In this document: in pieces, positions 7,801 through 16,697 of the stretch
How the letters are laid out: each line of letters starts with the position of its first letter
Position numbering within the stretch: position 1 is the first letter of the stretch
Assembly: GCF_026341035.1 (NCBI RefSeq)
Contig: NZ_JAPEOQ010000002.1
Location: 3,782,001-3,846,000 of the forward strand
DNA: 64,000 bases
DNA from: Streptomyces sp. NBC_01016
GTDB taxonomy: Bacteria > Actinomycetota > Actinomycetes > Streptomycetales > Streptomycetaceae
Direction: 5' to 3'
Translations under genes and position numbers: made by a program
The notes under the pieces: generated by a model
Told to the model about the DNA's origin: nothing
The model's input: only the letters and a program-made list of their open reading frames with translations
The model's database searches: none

Positions 7801-10152
7801 TCACACCTCGGACGGTGGAACGGCGGAGTCCGCGGACGATGCGGCGTGCAGAGCGGCGATCTGGGAACGGGAGGTGAAGCCGAGCTTGGTGAGGATGTGC
7901 TCCACATGGGAGTCGATCGTCCGCTTCGACACCACGAGCTTCGCCGCGATCTCCCTGTTGGTGCAGCCGTCGCCGACCAGGGCGGCCACCTGACGCTCGC
8001 GGGGCGTGAGCCCGTCGGTGGGGCCCGAGCGCTGCGGAGGGACGTCGGGGGACGGCGCCGAAGCGTCGTCGAGCGCCAGGTCCACCACGGCGTCGAGCGG
8101 GAGCGCCGCGCCCTCCTCGAACGAGTGGTGGTAGCCGTCGGCACCGAGCACCTTGCGGGCCGGGTCCGCGGCCCGCGTGTGCAGTTCGTGCAGCACGGGG
8201 AGCCCGAACCTGGCCTCCTTCGCGGCCCGGCGCCACAGCGCGTCGGCCGCGCCCTGCAGTGCCGCGACCCGCTCGAAGCGCCGCAGCTGCGCCGCGTGCC
8301 AGGCCAGGCCCTCCAGGAAGTGGGCGAGCCCCATCAGGTCGTCCAGCGCCGCCTTGCTGCGGATGCCCTCACGGGTGCACTCCACGGACGCCTCGTGCTC
8401 GCCCTTCAGCCACAGGCCCACGCTCTTGACCCACAGGGCCCAGCTGCGCGCCCACTGCTCGCCCGGATGCGCGGCGCCGCGCGCGAGCGAGTCGTCGCAC
8501 CAGGCGATGCCCTTGTCGTGGTCGCCGGTGAGGATCAGCATGAACCCGGCGTAGAAGCCCAGCATGAGCAGGCCGGTGTCGTCGCCGAGCGCCGTCATCC
8601 GGGCCCGGACCTCGTCGAAGTCGTCGGCGCAGCCCTCCATCCGGCCGAGGAAGTACCGACGGTGCGCCTGGAAGGAGAACGCCCACGTGGCGCCGACCTG
8701 GTCGCCGATCCGCGCGGCGATCTGCTCGGCCTCCTTCAACAGCGCCTCGTTCTTGCCCCGTTCCCCCTGGATGTCCATGTACCAGCTGATCAGCCACAGC
8801 GCCTTGACGCGCTGCGGTGACTCGTCGCGGCAGCCGTCCAGGGTGCGGCGCAGCCAGTAACGGCCCTCGGTGAGCAGTCCGGTCGCGTGCCAGTAGCCCC
8901 ACAGCGCCGTCGCCATCTCCAGTCCGTCGCAGTGCAGTCGGGGCGTCGCGACGCAGTACTCAAGGGCGATCCGGACGTTGGCCTGGTCCCGCACGAGCGC
9001 CCGCAGCAGGGGGATCTGCGCGTCCCCCGTCCACTCCTGGTCGAAGGCGCGCGCCGCGTCGAGGAAGTACTCCAGGTGGCGGCGCCGGGACCGATCCTCG
9101 CCGCCGAGCGCGGCGAGCTGCTCCAGGCCGTACTCGCGGATGGTGTCGAGCATCCGGTACCGCGTGCCCTCGGGGGTCTCGACCCGCACCACGACCGACT
9201 TCTCGACGAGGCCGATGAGCGAGGTCAGCACGTCCTCGACCGGCAGGACCTCGTCGTCGGCGCACACCACCTCGGCCGCCTGGAGGCTCAACTCGCCCGC
9301 GAACACGGACAGTCGGGCCCACAGCAGCCGCTCCGCCGCGGTCGACAGGTCGTGGCTCCAGCCGATCGCCGTACGCAGCGTCTGATGGCGCGGCACCGAC
9401 GTGCGGCGACCGCCGGTGAGCAGCCGGAACCGGTCGTCGAGCCGGGCCAGCATCTCGTCGAGCGACAGCACACGCAGCCGGGAGACCGCGAGTTCGATGG
9501 CGAGCGGGATCCCGTCGAGCCGGCGGCACAGCGCCAATACGTCCGCCCGGTTGTCCTCGCTCACGGTGAACCCCTGCACCGCCGCGGACGCCCGGTCGGC
9601 GAACAGCGCCAGCGCGTCGCACTCCCGCCCCGCGCCGTCCGCGGGCTCCGGCATGCTCAGCGGGCCGATCGCGAGGACGTGCTCCCCGGGCACGTCGAGA
9701 GGCTGCCTGCTGGTGGCGACGATCCTCAACCGGGGTGCGGAGCGGAGCAGTTCGTCGCAGAGCACCGCGCACGCGTCGACCAGGTGCTCGCAGGTGTCGA
9801 GCAGCAACAGCAGCTCGCGCCCCTCCAGATGGTCGGCGATCACCTCGATGGCAGGCCGCGCCGCCTGCTCCGGCAGGTCGAGCGCCGCCGCGACCGCGTT
9901 CGCGAGCAGCGCCGGGTCGTGCAGCGCGGAGAGCTCCACGAGCCGCACCCCGTCGGCATACGTCTCCCGCGACTCGCGTGCCGCGCGCACCGCGGTCCGG
10001 GTCTTGCCGACACCGCCCGGCCCGGTCAGCGTGACGAGCCTGGCCCGCGTCAGCACGTCCGCGACCTGGCCCAGCTCCCGGCGCCGCCCGACGAAACTGG
10101 TGGTCTCGGCGGGCAGGTCTCCCGGCGTACGCCGGGTGGGACTGGGGTTCAT
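7801..10152 (-). CDS. Large LuxR-family regulator with NB-ARC ATPase
   Basis: A 783-residue STAND-type regulator. Residues 18-300 hold the ATPase: Walker A GPGGVGKT at 44-51, Walker B LLLLLDTCEHLVDA, RIVATSRQPL sensor and the GLPLAIEL-like sequence GIPLAIELAVSRLR. A helical repeat region (about 380-700) follows, and a LuxR helix-turn-helix closes the protein (LTPRERQVAALVGDG, VSKRTIDSHVEHIL). Such proteins switch on ligand or partner binding and ATP exchange; the inducer is unknown. The ATG at 10152 follows AGGTGA. Position directly upstream of the DevS-like kinase on the same strand suggests a link with the stress module, but this could be chance adjacency. Confidence 0.88.
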   Translation of the reverse strand: MNPSPTRRTPGDLPAETTSFVGRRRELGQVADVLTRARLVTLTGPGGVGKTRTAVRAARESRETYADGVRLVELSALHDPALLANAVAAALDLPEQAARPAIEVIADHLEGRELLLLLDTCEHLVDACAVLCDELLRSAPRLRIVATSRQPLDVPGEHVLAIGPLSMPEPADGAGRECDALALFADRASAAVQGFTVSEDNRADVLALCRRLDGIPLAIELAVSRLRVLSLDEMLARLDDRFRLLTGGRRTSVPRHQTLRTAIGWSHDLSTAAERLLWARLSVFAGELSLQAAEVVCADDEVLPVEDVLTSLIGLVEKSVVVRVETPEGTRYRMLDTIREYGLEQLAALGGEDRSRRRHLEYFLDAARAFDQEWTGDAQIPLLRALVRDQANVRIALEYCVATPRLHCDGLEMATALWGYWHATGLLTEGRYWLRRTLDGCRDESPQRVKALWLISWYMDIQGERGKNEALLKEAEQIAARIGDQVGATWAFSFQAHRRYFLGRMEGCADDFDEVRARMTALGDDTGLLMLGFYAGFMLILTGDHDKGIAWCDDSLARGAAHPGEQWARSWALWVKSVGLWLKGEHEASVECTREGIRSKAALDDLMGLAHFLEGLAWHAAQLRRFERVAALQGAADALWRRAAKEARFGLPVLHELHTRAADPARKVLGADGYHHSFEEGAALPLDAVVDLALDDASAPSPDVPPQRSGPTDGLTPRERQVAALVGDGCTNREIAAKLVVSKRTIDSHVEHILTKLGFTSRSQIAALHAASSADSAVPPSEV

Positions 10153-10316
10153 GAGGGGCTCACCTCGTGCGGTGCGGAGGGCGGCGACTGCCGCCGCCAG
10201 GCTAGGCGGAACGGGGCGCGAACGAACCCCCTTCACCGCACGACCACTCGAACGGGAAAGGGAACATGGGTAGTTGGCGCGTCCCCCGCGATTTCCGCAC
10301 GCACTTCGGGGAAACC

Positions 10317-10345
10317 GTCACACGGAGCGCCCGGCTGACTACACT
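10317..10345 (+). promoter_or_regulatory. Candidate promoter of the SpoIIE-type phosphatase
   Basis: GTCACA (10317-10322) and TACACT (10340-10345) are separated by 17 bp, matching four of six bases of the -35 consensus and four of six of the -10. They lie about 90 bp before the ATG at 10437. Apart from this the 10153-10436 gap shows nothing clear. Confidence 0.3.
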
Positions 10346-10436
10346 TCCCGGAACGCCACGGCTGTCCCGCCGATCGAGCCGCGCCCCACCGGCACCACCG
10401 GAGCCGAGACGTCCGGCCCCCTCTCGAAAGGCCCTC

Positions 10437-11165
10437 ATGACCACCCGTCCGTCATCGACCACCTCCCTGCCCGAGACGTTCGGCACGCTCGGCGTCAGCG
10501 CCCGGCGGCTGGCGGCCGGCGCGGGGCCGGACGGCGGCGAGGGCGGTGATCTGCACGGCGTCGTGGACACGCCGTACGGGACCCGGCTGCTCATTGGGGA
10601 CGTGATGGGCAAGGGGACCGAGCTGTCCCGCACCGCCGACGCGGTCCTGCGGACCTGGCGCCGGCTCGCGTGCGTGCAGCGGACGTTGGAGGTGCTCGCG
10701 GTGCGGCTGCACTCGCTGGTCGCGCACTCCGAGGACCCCGACAGATTCGTCACCGCCACGCTGGTGACGGTCGCCCCCGACGGCTCCGCCGAAGTGGTCT
10801 GCTGCGGGCATCCGCCGCCCCTGCTGATCCGTGACGGGTCCGCGGTACCGGCCGCCGTGCCCACCCCGGCGCCGCCGCTCGGGCTGCTCGACCTCGCGCA
10901 CGGCTGGTGCGGCGCCGAGCAGATATCCGCGGCCGCCTGGGACCGCATGCTGCTGCACACCGACGGCGCCACCGAGGCCCGCGACGCGGACAGCGAGTTC
11001 TACCCCCTCGCCGAGCGCGCCACCGAGCTGAGCGCACTGCCGCTCGCCCCGTTCACCGCCGCGCTCTCGGCCGACCTGCTGCACCACGCCGGAGGCCGCC
11101 TCCAGGACGACGCCACGCTGCTGGCACTGGAGCCGTTGAACTCCGCGCCGCCTGCCGCGCGCTGA
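10437..11165 (+). CDS. PP2C/SpoIIE-type serine phosphatase, stand-alone catalytic domain
   Basis: A 242-residue protein consisting of the SpoIIE-like phosphatase domain without an added sensor. Visible landmarks are GGDLHGVV (metal-binding Asp after two Gly), LLIGDVMGKG, FVTATLVTVAPDG, CGHPPPLLI, the LLHTDGATEARD metal-site aspartate, and QDDATLLALEP at the end. The family dephosphorylates anti-anti-sigma factors or related partner-switch proteins. No partner kinase or STAS protein is adjacent, so the target must be elsewhere. GAAAGG precedes the ATG at 10437; the in-frame upstream ATG at 10266 would add 57 unconserved residues and is less likely. Confidence 0.88.
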   Translation: MTTRPSSTTSLPETFGTLGVSARRLAAGAGPDGGEGGDLHGVVDTPYGTRLLIGDVMGKGTELSRTADAVLRTWRRLACVQRTLEVLAVRLHSLVAHSEDPDRFVTATLVTVAPDGSAEVVCCGHPPPLLIRDGSAVPAAVPTPAPPLGLLDLAHGWCGAEQISAAAWDRMLLHTDGATEARDADSEFYPLAERATELSALPLAPFTAALSADLLHHAGGRLQDDATLLALEPLNSAPPAAR

Positions 11166-11245
11166 TGCACACAGGGGCGTACCGAAATCCCGTCTCCGGG
11201 ATATGTTTTCGTCTCCTGTGACAGGGGAGTCGGAGGGCGGACCGT

Positions 11246-11545
11246 GTGACAGCAGACGACGACGGAAGGGAGTGGCGGAACATGCTCCTCGCCCATCCCG
11301 CCCTGTTGACCGACCTCATCCGCGAGTACGAGATGCTCAGCGCGCTCGACGCCGACGACGGGGGACCTGCCGCGCAGCGCCGGCTCGACGACATCGGATA
11401 CAGCCTGTGCATGGCCACCGGCACGAGCGACGTGGACGCGGCACTCGTCGCCGCCCGACACCGGCTGCCCGGGGCGCGCGTGCACGACGACTCGGCACTC
11501 ACCGCGCGTCGACGCAGGACACCACGGGTGCCGCGCCACCGGTGA
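11246..11545 (+). CDS. DUF5133 domain protein
   Basis: A 99-residue acidic-then-basic small protein starting at GTG 11246. The block MLLAHPALLTDLIREYEML...RRLDDIGYSLCMATGT is the signature of the Streptomyces DUF5133 family, whose members occur in many copies per genome and have no assigned activity. The C-terminal tail is Arg-rich. It follows the phosphatase by 80 bp in the same direction and may be cotranscribed. Confidence 0.8.
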   Translation: MTADDDGREWRNMLLAHPALLTDLIREYEMLSALDADDGGPAAQRRLDDIGYSLCMATGTSDVDAALVAARHRLPGARVHDDSALTARRRRTPRVPRHR

Positions 11546-11555
11546 GAGTGGGGCG

Positions 11556-11777
11556 TCAGTTCGCCTCGGCGCGGTCGGCGGTGCCGATCGTCACGCCCGA
11601 GGTCGGCTGCCCCGCCTTGCTGTCCGCCTTCGTGGTGTCGGCGCCGCCACACGCCGTGATCACACCGATGGCAACGGCGACCGCGGCGACACTGCCGCCG
11701 AGCGTGAGTCGGGAGCGCGTCGAACGCCGCCTGTGCCGCGAAGTGCGGGGACCACTCGGGTAGGGGAGATGCGCCAT
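11556..11777 (-). CDS. Small putative lipoprotein, unrecognised
   Basis: A 73-residue protein starting at ATG 11777. The N-terminus is basic and twin-Arg-rich (RTSRHRRRSTRSRLTLGGS), followed by a hydrophobic stretch (VAAVAVAIGVITAC) ending in a lipobox-like TAC, then a short Ala/Thr/Lys/Gly tail. It is probably a membrane-anchored lipoprotein with almost no mature domain. I do not recognise a family. It is convergent with the DUF5133 gene with 10 bp between. Confidence 0.6.
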   Translation of the reverse strand: MAHLPYPSGPRTSRHRRRSTRSRLTLGGSVAAVAVAIGVITACGGADTTKADSKAGQPTSGVTIGTADRAEAN

Positions 11778-11925
11778 CGTGGTGCCTCGGTCTCTTGCGG
11801 ACTCGTGCGGACTCGATACGGGGGAGTAACCCAAGGCTAGGCGCGGCGCACGGGGCAGCGGGCGAGGACGAAGGTCCCCGGTGCGGGGGCATTGGTCCCG
11901 ACCCGACCGGGGGTTCGACGGGGCG

Positions 11926-12495
11926 TCAGACCGCCAGCGTGCCGCGGCCCGTGGTCTCCTCCTCCAGTACCTGCTGGGCCCCTGAGGCGGAGGACTGCCA
12001 CAGCGTCGTCACGGGCTCCCACACCCGTACGCCGGTCGGTGAACCGAGGGTCAGCGCCTGGAAGCTGCGGCCCTGAAGGTCGGGGATCGCGGCGACCGTC
12101 ACGTACATGACGGCGGGCGCCTCGTCCTTGGCGTCCTCCGGGTCGGAGACCGACAGGACCGCCGCGTACGCCGTGTCGTGCGCGGCCAGCGCCCGCCCGG
12201 CGTGCGGCACCGTCGGCAGCGGCAGCGCCGCCCCGTCCAGCTCTCCGTACGTGACCGTCGGTACGCGGTCGACGAGGCAGGCCTTCGAGGAGTCGTTGCG
12301 CACGCTCAGCTTCAGGATGTCGGCGTTGTCGTCCGAGGGCTCGGCCCGCACGGTCACATCGTTCTCGCCGCAGCGCGCGAGCGCGGCGGGCGCGGCGGAG
12401 CCGGCCGCTCCCGCGGTGGGCACGGTGAGTGCCGTCAGGGCGAGGGCGGCGGTGACGGCCGCCGTGGCATGACGTGTGACGTGACGAGCGCGCAT
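11926..12495 (-). CDS. Secreted DUF4232 domain protein
   Basis: A 189-residue exported protein. A signal peptide (MRARHVTRHATAAVTAALALTALTVPTAGAAG) precedes a beta-rich DUF4232 domain with the typical paired cysteines (RCGENDVTV and SSKACLVDR), which likely form a disulphide. Family members are abundant in Streptomyces, are secreted or lipid-anchored, and have no proven function. The ATG at 12495 is set by the signal peptide; the longer frame to 12654 would run into the TetR promoter. Confidence 0.8.
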   Translation of the reverse strand: MRARHVTRHATAAVTAALALTALTVPTAGAAGSAAPAALARCGENDVTVRAEPSDDNADILKLSVRNDSSKACLVDRVPTVTYGELDGAALPLPTVPHAGRALAAHDTAYAAVLSVSDPEDAKDEAPAVMYVTVAAIPDLQGRSFQALTLGSPTGVRVWEPVTTLWQSSASGAQQVLEEETTGRGTLAV

Positions 12496-12639
12496 CGGAA
12501 GTCCCCAGTCCGTGGTCGGTCCGTCGTGGTCGTTTCGTGCCGCCAAAGGAATGAAAAGCGGCGAATACAGGCATACGACCCTAACGCGAATGTGTGACGC
12601 GGGGCACGTCACGAGGCTGGGGTGCAGTGCGCGCAAGGT

Positions 12640-12654
12640 TTGCACGGTGTGCAA
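12640..12654. promoter_or_regulatory. Probable TetR operator
   Basis: TTGCAC-GGT-GTGCAA, a perfect 6-bp inverted repeat with a 3-bp centre, ends 11 bp before the GTG start of the TetR gene. Its place over the start region suits autorepression, and the same protein may act on the MFS gene downstream. Confidence 0.55.
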
Positions 12655-12665
12655 GAATCACGCCC

Positions 12666-13313
12666 GTGACCGTCTCCGACCAGCAACCGAGCGCCCCCGC
12701 CGAGGGGCTGCGCGCTCGCAGGCGTCGCCAGACGCGCAGCGAGCTGCACGCGGCCACGGTCCGGCTGGCCCGGGAGCACGGCTTCGCGCAGGTCACGGTC
12801 GAGATGATCAGCAAGGAGGCCGGCGTCTCACCGCGGACCTTCTTCAACTACTTCCCCAGCAAGGAAGCCGCCCTCTTCGCTCTGCCCGGCACCGTGCCGC
12901 CCGCTCTCGCGGACCGGTTCGCCGCGGGGGAGGGGAGCGGGACCGACGCCGTGCTGCGCGACCTCGGAGACATTCTCGCCGACCACCTCCAGGAAGCGGC
13001 TCCCGAGCCGCAGGAACTGGAGGACTCGCTGCGCATCGCGGAGGGCGTGCCCTCGGTCCTGGCCACGTTCCTCGCCCAGTGCGAGGCGGTCGAACGGGAC
13101 CTCGCCGGACTCATCGCCCGGCGCACCGGCACATCCGCGGAGGGGGAGACGGCCGAACTGCTCGCGGGCGTCGCCATGGCGACCGTACGCAGCGGGATCA
13201 AGCGGTGGCACCAGTCGGGCACGCACGCCGACGAAGGCTCAGGGCCCGCCGAGCGCGTACGCGAATCCTTCGATGCGCTGCGCTCGCTGATGGGGCCGGC
13301 CGCCGTGAAGTAG
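12666..13313 (+). CDS. TetR family transcriptional regulator
   Basis: A 215-residue repressor. The HTH spans about 18-65 (RRQTRSELHAATVRLAREHG, VTVEMISKEAGVSPRTFFNYFPSK), where ISKEAGVSPRTFFNYF is the recognition segment. The ligand domain has the TetR_C_17-like region FLAQCEAVERDLAGLIARRTG. The GTG at 12666 is chosen because it leaves the operator palindrome upstream; an ATG at 12594 would lie in front of it. It is followed codirectionally by a DHA2 exporter, the classic arrangement of drug-responsive repressor and pump. Confidence 0.9.
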   Translation: MTVSDQQPSAPAEGLRARRRRQTRSELHAATVRLAREHGFAQVTVEMISKEAGVSPRTFFNYFPSKEAALFALPGTVPPALADRFAAGEGSGTDAVLRDLGDILADHLQEAAPEPQELEDSLRIAEGVPSVLATFLAQCEAVERDLAGLIARRTGTSAEGETAELLAGVAMATVRSGIKRWHQSGTHADEGSGPAERVRESFDALRSLMGPAAVK

Positions 13314-13504
13314 GCGCGCCACCCGTGTGACCACCTCCCCCTCGCGGTCACCCACGGACCTCCCCTCTCCCCTCTCCCCGCTTCCCCCGAACCGCTTCTC
13401 CCCGAATCGGCACCACCGAAGTACCCCGTACGCGGCAACCGCTCTCTCGCCGCCGGGTCAGCCCTGTACCACTCCACTCGCACACCACATCGGAGAACAC
13501 CGTA

Positions 13505-15139
13505 ATGACGCACGCCCCCGCTTCCGAGGGCATCGACTCCGGCCCCGACCCGGCGGCCGACGGGATCGAAGAGAGCACGGTCAAGCCGCACAACTTCGGC
13601 CTGATCTTCGCCGCGCTGATGCTGACCATGCTGCTCGGCGCGCTCGACCAGACCATCGTCTCGACCGCCCTGCCGACCATCGTCGGCGAGCTCAACGGCA
13701 TCGAGCACATGGCCTGGATCACCACCGCGTACATCCTCGCCGCCACCATCGGCATGCCGGTCTACGGCAAGCTCGGCGACCTCATGGGCCGCAAGAACAT
13801 CTTTCTCGCGGGCATAGCCCTGTTCCTGGTGGGCTCGGTGGTCTGCGGACTCGCCCAGAACATGGGCACGTTGATCGCCGGTCGCGCCCTCCAGGGCCTC
13901 GGCGGCGGTGGCCTCATGATCACCTCGCAGGCGATCATCGCCGACCTGGTGCCGCCGCGTGAGCGCGCCAAGTACATGGCCCCGATGGGCGCCGTGTTCG
14001 GTCTCTCCTCCGTCGTCGGGCCGCTGCTCGGCGGCTGGTTCACCGACGAGCACTCCTGGCGCTGGGCGTTCTGGATCAACCTGCCGCTCGGCGTTCTCGC
14101 GTTCTTCGTCGCCGCCGTCGCGATCAAGCTGCCGCGCAAGGCCGTCAAGGTCACGCTCGACTACCTCGGCACCGCGCTGATGGCCGCGGCCGTCACCTGC
14201 ACGGTGCTCTTCGCGAGCTGGGGCGGCACGCAGTACGAGTGGTCCGACCCGCTGGTCATCGGCCTCGGCGTCGGCGCGGTCGTCGCCTGGGTGCTGTTCT
14301 TCTTCGCGGAGAAGCGTGCCGAGGAGCCGGTCATCCCGCTGCACCTGTTCCGCAGCCCGATCTTCAACGTCGCCACTCTGCTCGGCATGATCGTCATCGG
14401 TCTCGGCATGTTCGCGATCGTCGGCTACATGCCCACCTACCTGCAGATGGTGTACGGCAAGTCGGCCACCGAGTCCGGACTGCTGCTGATCCCCATGGTC
14501 GTCGGCATCATGGGCACCGCCCTGCCGTCCGGCGCGATCATGTCCAAGACCGGCAAGTACAAGGTCTACCCGATCGCCGGTACCGCGATCATCATGCTCA
14601 CCGCGTACCTGATGTCGACGCTCGACGTGTCCGACCCGGTCTGGCTGGTGTGCGTGTACGTCGGTCTCGCGGGCGCGGGCGTCGGCCTGATGATGCAGAC
14701 CCTCGTACTGGCCGTGCAGAACGACTTCCCGGGCTCGGAGGTCGGCACCGCCACCTCCGCGAACAACTTCTTCCGGGAGATCGGCGCGACCCTCGGCACC
14801 GCCGTCGTCGGCGCCGTGTTCGCCAGCCGCCTCACCGACCAGCTGGCCTCGCGCATCCCTGCCGAGGCCGCGGCCAAGGTCGGCGACAGCGACTCGCTGA
14901 CCCCGGCGCTGGTCCGCGCCCTGCCGGCCAACCTGCGCGACACGGTCGTCAACTCGTACCAGGAAGCGCTCGTCCCGATCTTCCTGTACCTGCTGCCCGT
15001 CTTCGCGGTCGGCCTGGTCCTCGCCTTCGTCCTGAAGGAGAAGCCGCTCGCCGACAACGCCGACTGGCACGCGGAGAACGCGGGACCGGCCGGCGAGGCG
15101 GGACCCACGCTGGAGAAGGAGCCCGAGCCGGTCGCCTGA
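13505..15139 (+). CDS. MFS drug exporter, DHA2 (EmrB/QacA) family
   Basis: A 544-residue membrane protein of the 14-TM drug:H+ antiporter-2 family. It opens with the first helix containing LLGALDQTIVSTALPTIVGEL (motif D1), followed by GKLGDLMGRKNIFL (motif A), RALQGLGGGGLM (motif B/C region) and GPLLGGWFTDEHSWRWAFWINLPLG (motif C and loop). A charged tail of about 40 residues ends the protein. It extrudes drugs or antibiotics using the proton gradient. GGAGAAC precedes the ATG. The TetR gene 190 bp upstream likely controls it. A strong hairpin at 15180-15221 terminates it. Confidence 0.93.
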   Translation: MTHAPASEGIDSGPDPAADGIEESTVKPHNFGLIFAALMLTMLLGALDQTIVSTALPTIVGELNGIEHMAWITTAYILAATIGMPVYGKLGDLMGRKNIFLAGIALFLVGSVVCGLAQNMGTLIAGRALQGLGGGGLMITSQAIIADLVPPRERAKYMAPMGAVFGLSSVVGPLLGGWFTDEHSWRWAFWINLPLGVLAFFVAAVAIKLPRKAVKVTLDYLGTALMAAAVTCTVLFASWGGTQYEWSDPLVIGLGVGAVVAWVLFFFAEKRAEEPVIPLHLFRSPIFNVATLLGMIVIGLGMFAIVGYMPTYLQMVYGKSATESGLLLIPMVVGIMGTALPSGAIMSKTGKYKVYPIAGTAIIMLTAYLMSTLDVSDPVWLVCVYVGLAGAGVGLMMQTLVLAVQNDFPGSEVGTATSANNFFREIGATLGTAVVGAVFASRLTDQLASRIPAEAAAKVGDSDSLTPALVRALPANLRDTVVNSYQEALVPIFLYLLPVFAVGLVLAFVLKEKPLADNADWHAENAGPAGEAGPTLEKEPEPVA

Positions 15140-15147
15140 CCCCTGCT

Positions 15148-15184
15148 CAGTAGGCAAAGAGCTGTTCAACAGGCAAAGGCTGTG
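15148..15184. repeat. Two-copy tandem repeat after the MFS gene
   Basis: CAGTAGGCAAAGAGCTGTT (15148-15166) and CAACAGGCAAAGGCTGTG (15167-15184) are adjacent imperfect copies starting 8 bp after the MFS stop; the second runs into the terminator stem. Confidence 0.6.
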
Positions 15185-15221
15185 CCCCCGTCGCGCTTGC
15201 GGAAGCGCGACGGGGGCACAG
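15180..15221. terminator. Strong bidirectional terminator hairpin
   Basis: A perfect 19-bp stem (15180-15198 with 15203-15221; arm starts CTGTGCCCCCGTCGCG) closed by a GCGG loop lies between the convergent MFS and PPOX-fold genes. It has no T-run on either side, as is usual in Streptomyces. Confidence 0.85.
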
Positions 15222-15226
15222 TCGCG

Positions 15227-15694
15227 TCAGTCCTCGTCCAGCCACACCCCGTCCCGCATCAGGTCACGACCCGCCAGCTCGTTCGCCTCGCGCCAGGCCT
15301 GGATGCGCACGGGCCGGATGCGGAAGTACACGTACGGGCCGTCGGCCGCACGCGGATCGAACCCGGCGCTCGCGGCGAACGTGTCCGCGAATTCGTCGGT
15401 GACCTCGTCGGCGGAGAGTGCCTCGCAGCGCCCCGTGATGTGCACGACGTCCCGCGTCGGCCCGATGCCGAGGTGCACCCGCCCGCTCGCCACGAGGTTG
15501 CGCGCCACCGGATTGGTGGCCCGCGTCGACACGTACAGGCACTCGTCCCGCCACAGGAACGACAGCGGCATCATGTACGGCGCGCCGCCCTCGGGCCCGG
15601 CCGTCGCGACCCACGCGTCGACCTCCCGTTCCAGGCGGTCGAGGGTGTCCTGCTTGCGCTGCTTCGCCGAACGGGCGGGCGCGGCCTGCGACAT
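15227..15694 (-). CDS. Pyridoxamine 5'-phosphate oxidase-fold protein
   Basis: A 155-residue flavin- or F420-binding split-barrel protein. The pattern WVATAGPEGGAPYMMPLSFLWRD, then VSTRATNPVARNLVASGRVHLGIG, then DVVHITGRCEAL is that of the PPOX/F420-binding family that uses the cofactor to reduce small molecules. True PLP synthesis is unlikely because the PNPOx C-terminal domain is absent. ATG 15694 has GGAGA before it. It is divergent from the ECF sigma gene with 70 bp between, so both promoters lie in that gap. Confidence 0.85.
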   Translation of the reverse strand: MSQAAPARSAKQRKQDTLDRLEREVDAWVATAGPEGGAPYMMPLSFLWRDECLYVSTRATNPVARNLVASGRVHLGIGPTRDVVHITGRCEALSADEVTDEFADTFAASAGFDPRAADGPYVYFRIRPVRIQAWREANELAGRDLMRDGVWLDED

Positions 15695-15764
15695 GCGATT
15701 CTCCTTTACGGCCAATATGGGGTGGCGCACTGCCATGACACGACATCACGAAGGAATGTGACAG

Positions 15765-16697
15765 ATGGCCGATGCCGAAGTCCTGGCCGCCCGCTTCGAG
15801 GAGCACCGCCCGCGGCTGCGCGCCGTCGCCCACCGGATGCTCGGTTCGTCCGCGGAGGCCGACGACGTGGTGCAGGAGGCGTGGTTCCGGCTCAGTCGCA
15901 CGGACGATGCCGACACGATCGACAACCTCGCCGCCTGGCTGACCACGGTCGTCTCCCGTATCTGCCTCAACGCGCTGCGCGCCCGCGCCACCCGCCGCGA
16001 GGACCCGCTGGAGGTCCAGGAGCACGAGAGGGGCGAAGGCCCCGTGGACCCGGCGGACGAGGCGGTCACCGCCGACTCCCTGGGCCTCGCGCTCATGGTC
16101 GTCCTCGACCGACTGGCCCCCGCGGAGCGCCTGGCCTTCGTGCTGCACGACCTGTTCACGGTGCCGTTCGACGAGATCGCGCCCATCGTCGAGCGCACCC
16201 CCGCCGCCACCCGCCAGCTCGCCAGCCGCGCGCGGCGCCGGGTGCGCGAGGCCGACCCGCGCGCCACGGAGGCGGCGGACCGCGAGCGTCGCCGCGAGGT
16301 CGTCGAGGCCTTCCTGGCGGCGACGCAGGGCGGTGACTTCGAGGCGCTGCTCACCGTGCTCGACCCGGAGGTCGTGGTCCGCTCGGACGCCGCGGCGATC
16401 GCCATGGGCTCGGAGCCGGAGGTGATCGGCGCGCGTGCCGTGGCCTCCCTGTACGCGGGCCGTGCCAAGGCTGCCCGGCTCGCCCTGGTCGACGGCACGG
16501 CCGGCGTCGTGTGGACGCATGCGGGCACCCTCAAGGTGGCCTTCGCCGTCGAGGTCGACCTCACGACGGACCCGCCCCGCATCACCGGCATCGAACTCGT
16601 GGCGGACGAGAAGCGGTTGGCGTCGATGGACGTGGTGCCCCTGCGCCGCCGCAGGCGCCTGGCCTCCGGCGGTCAGTCCCCGGACGGCGCCGAATAG
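15765..16697 (+). CDS. ECF sigma factor with C-terminal SnoaL-like domain (SigJ type)
   Basis: A 310-residue sigma-70 family factor. Region 2 (about 8-75: FEEHRPRLRAVAHRMLGSSAEADDVVQEAWFR), region 4 (about 110-165: LDRLAPAERLAFVLHDLFTVPFDEIAPIVERTPAATRQLASRARRRVR), then a SnoaL-like domain (about 185-290). The latter is characteristic of the SigJ/ECF41-like groups, where the tail acts as built-in control in place of a separate anti-sigma factor. No anti-sigma gene is adjacent. Divergent from the PPOX-fold gene, a plausible target. Its 3' end overlaps the convergent GNAT gene by 25 bp. Confidence 0.92.
   Translation: MADAEVLAARFEEHRPRLRAVAHRMLGSSAEADDVVQEAWFRLSRTDDADTIDNLAAWLTTVVSRICLNALRARATRREDPLEVQEHERGEGPVDPADEAVTADSLGLALMVVLDRLAPAERLAFVLHDLFTVPFDEIAPIVERTPAATRQLASRARRRVREADPRATEAADRERRREVVEAFLAATQGGDFEALLTVLDPEVVVRSDAAAIAMGSEPEVIGARAVASLYAGRAKAARLALVDGTAGVVWTHAGTLKVAFAVEVDLTTDPPRITGIELVADEKRLASMDVVPLRRRRRLASGGQSPDGAE

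Noticed and set aside
7724..8236. N-terminal extension of the DevS-like kinase to 8236
   Set aside because: It would read antisense-like frame of the LuxR helix-turn-helix region; a ribosome site fits ATG 7723.
12848..15169. A 773-codon minus-strand frame across TetR and MFS genes
   Set aside because: Shadow frame with biased Arg/Asp/Gly content.
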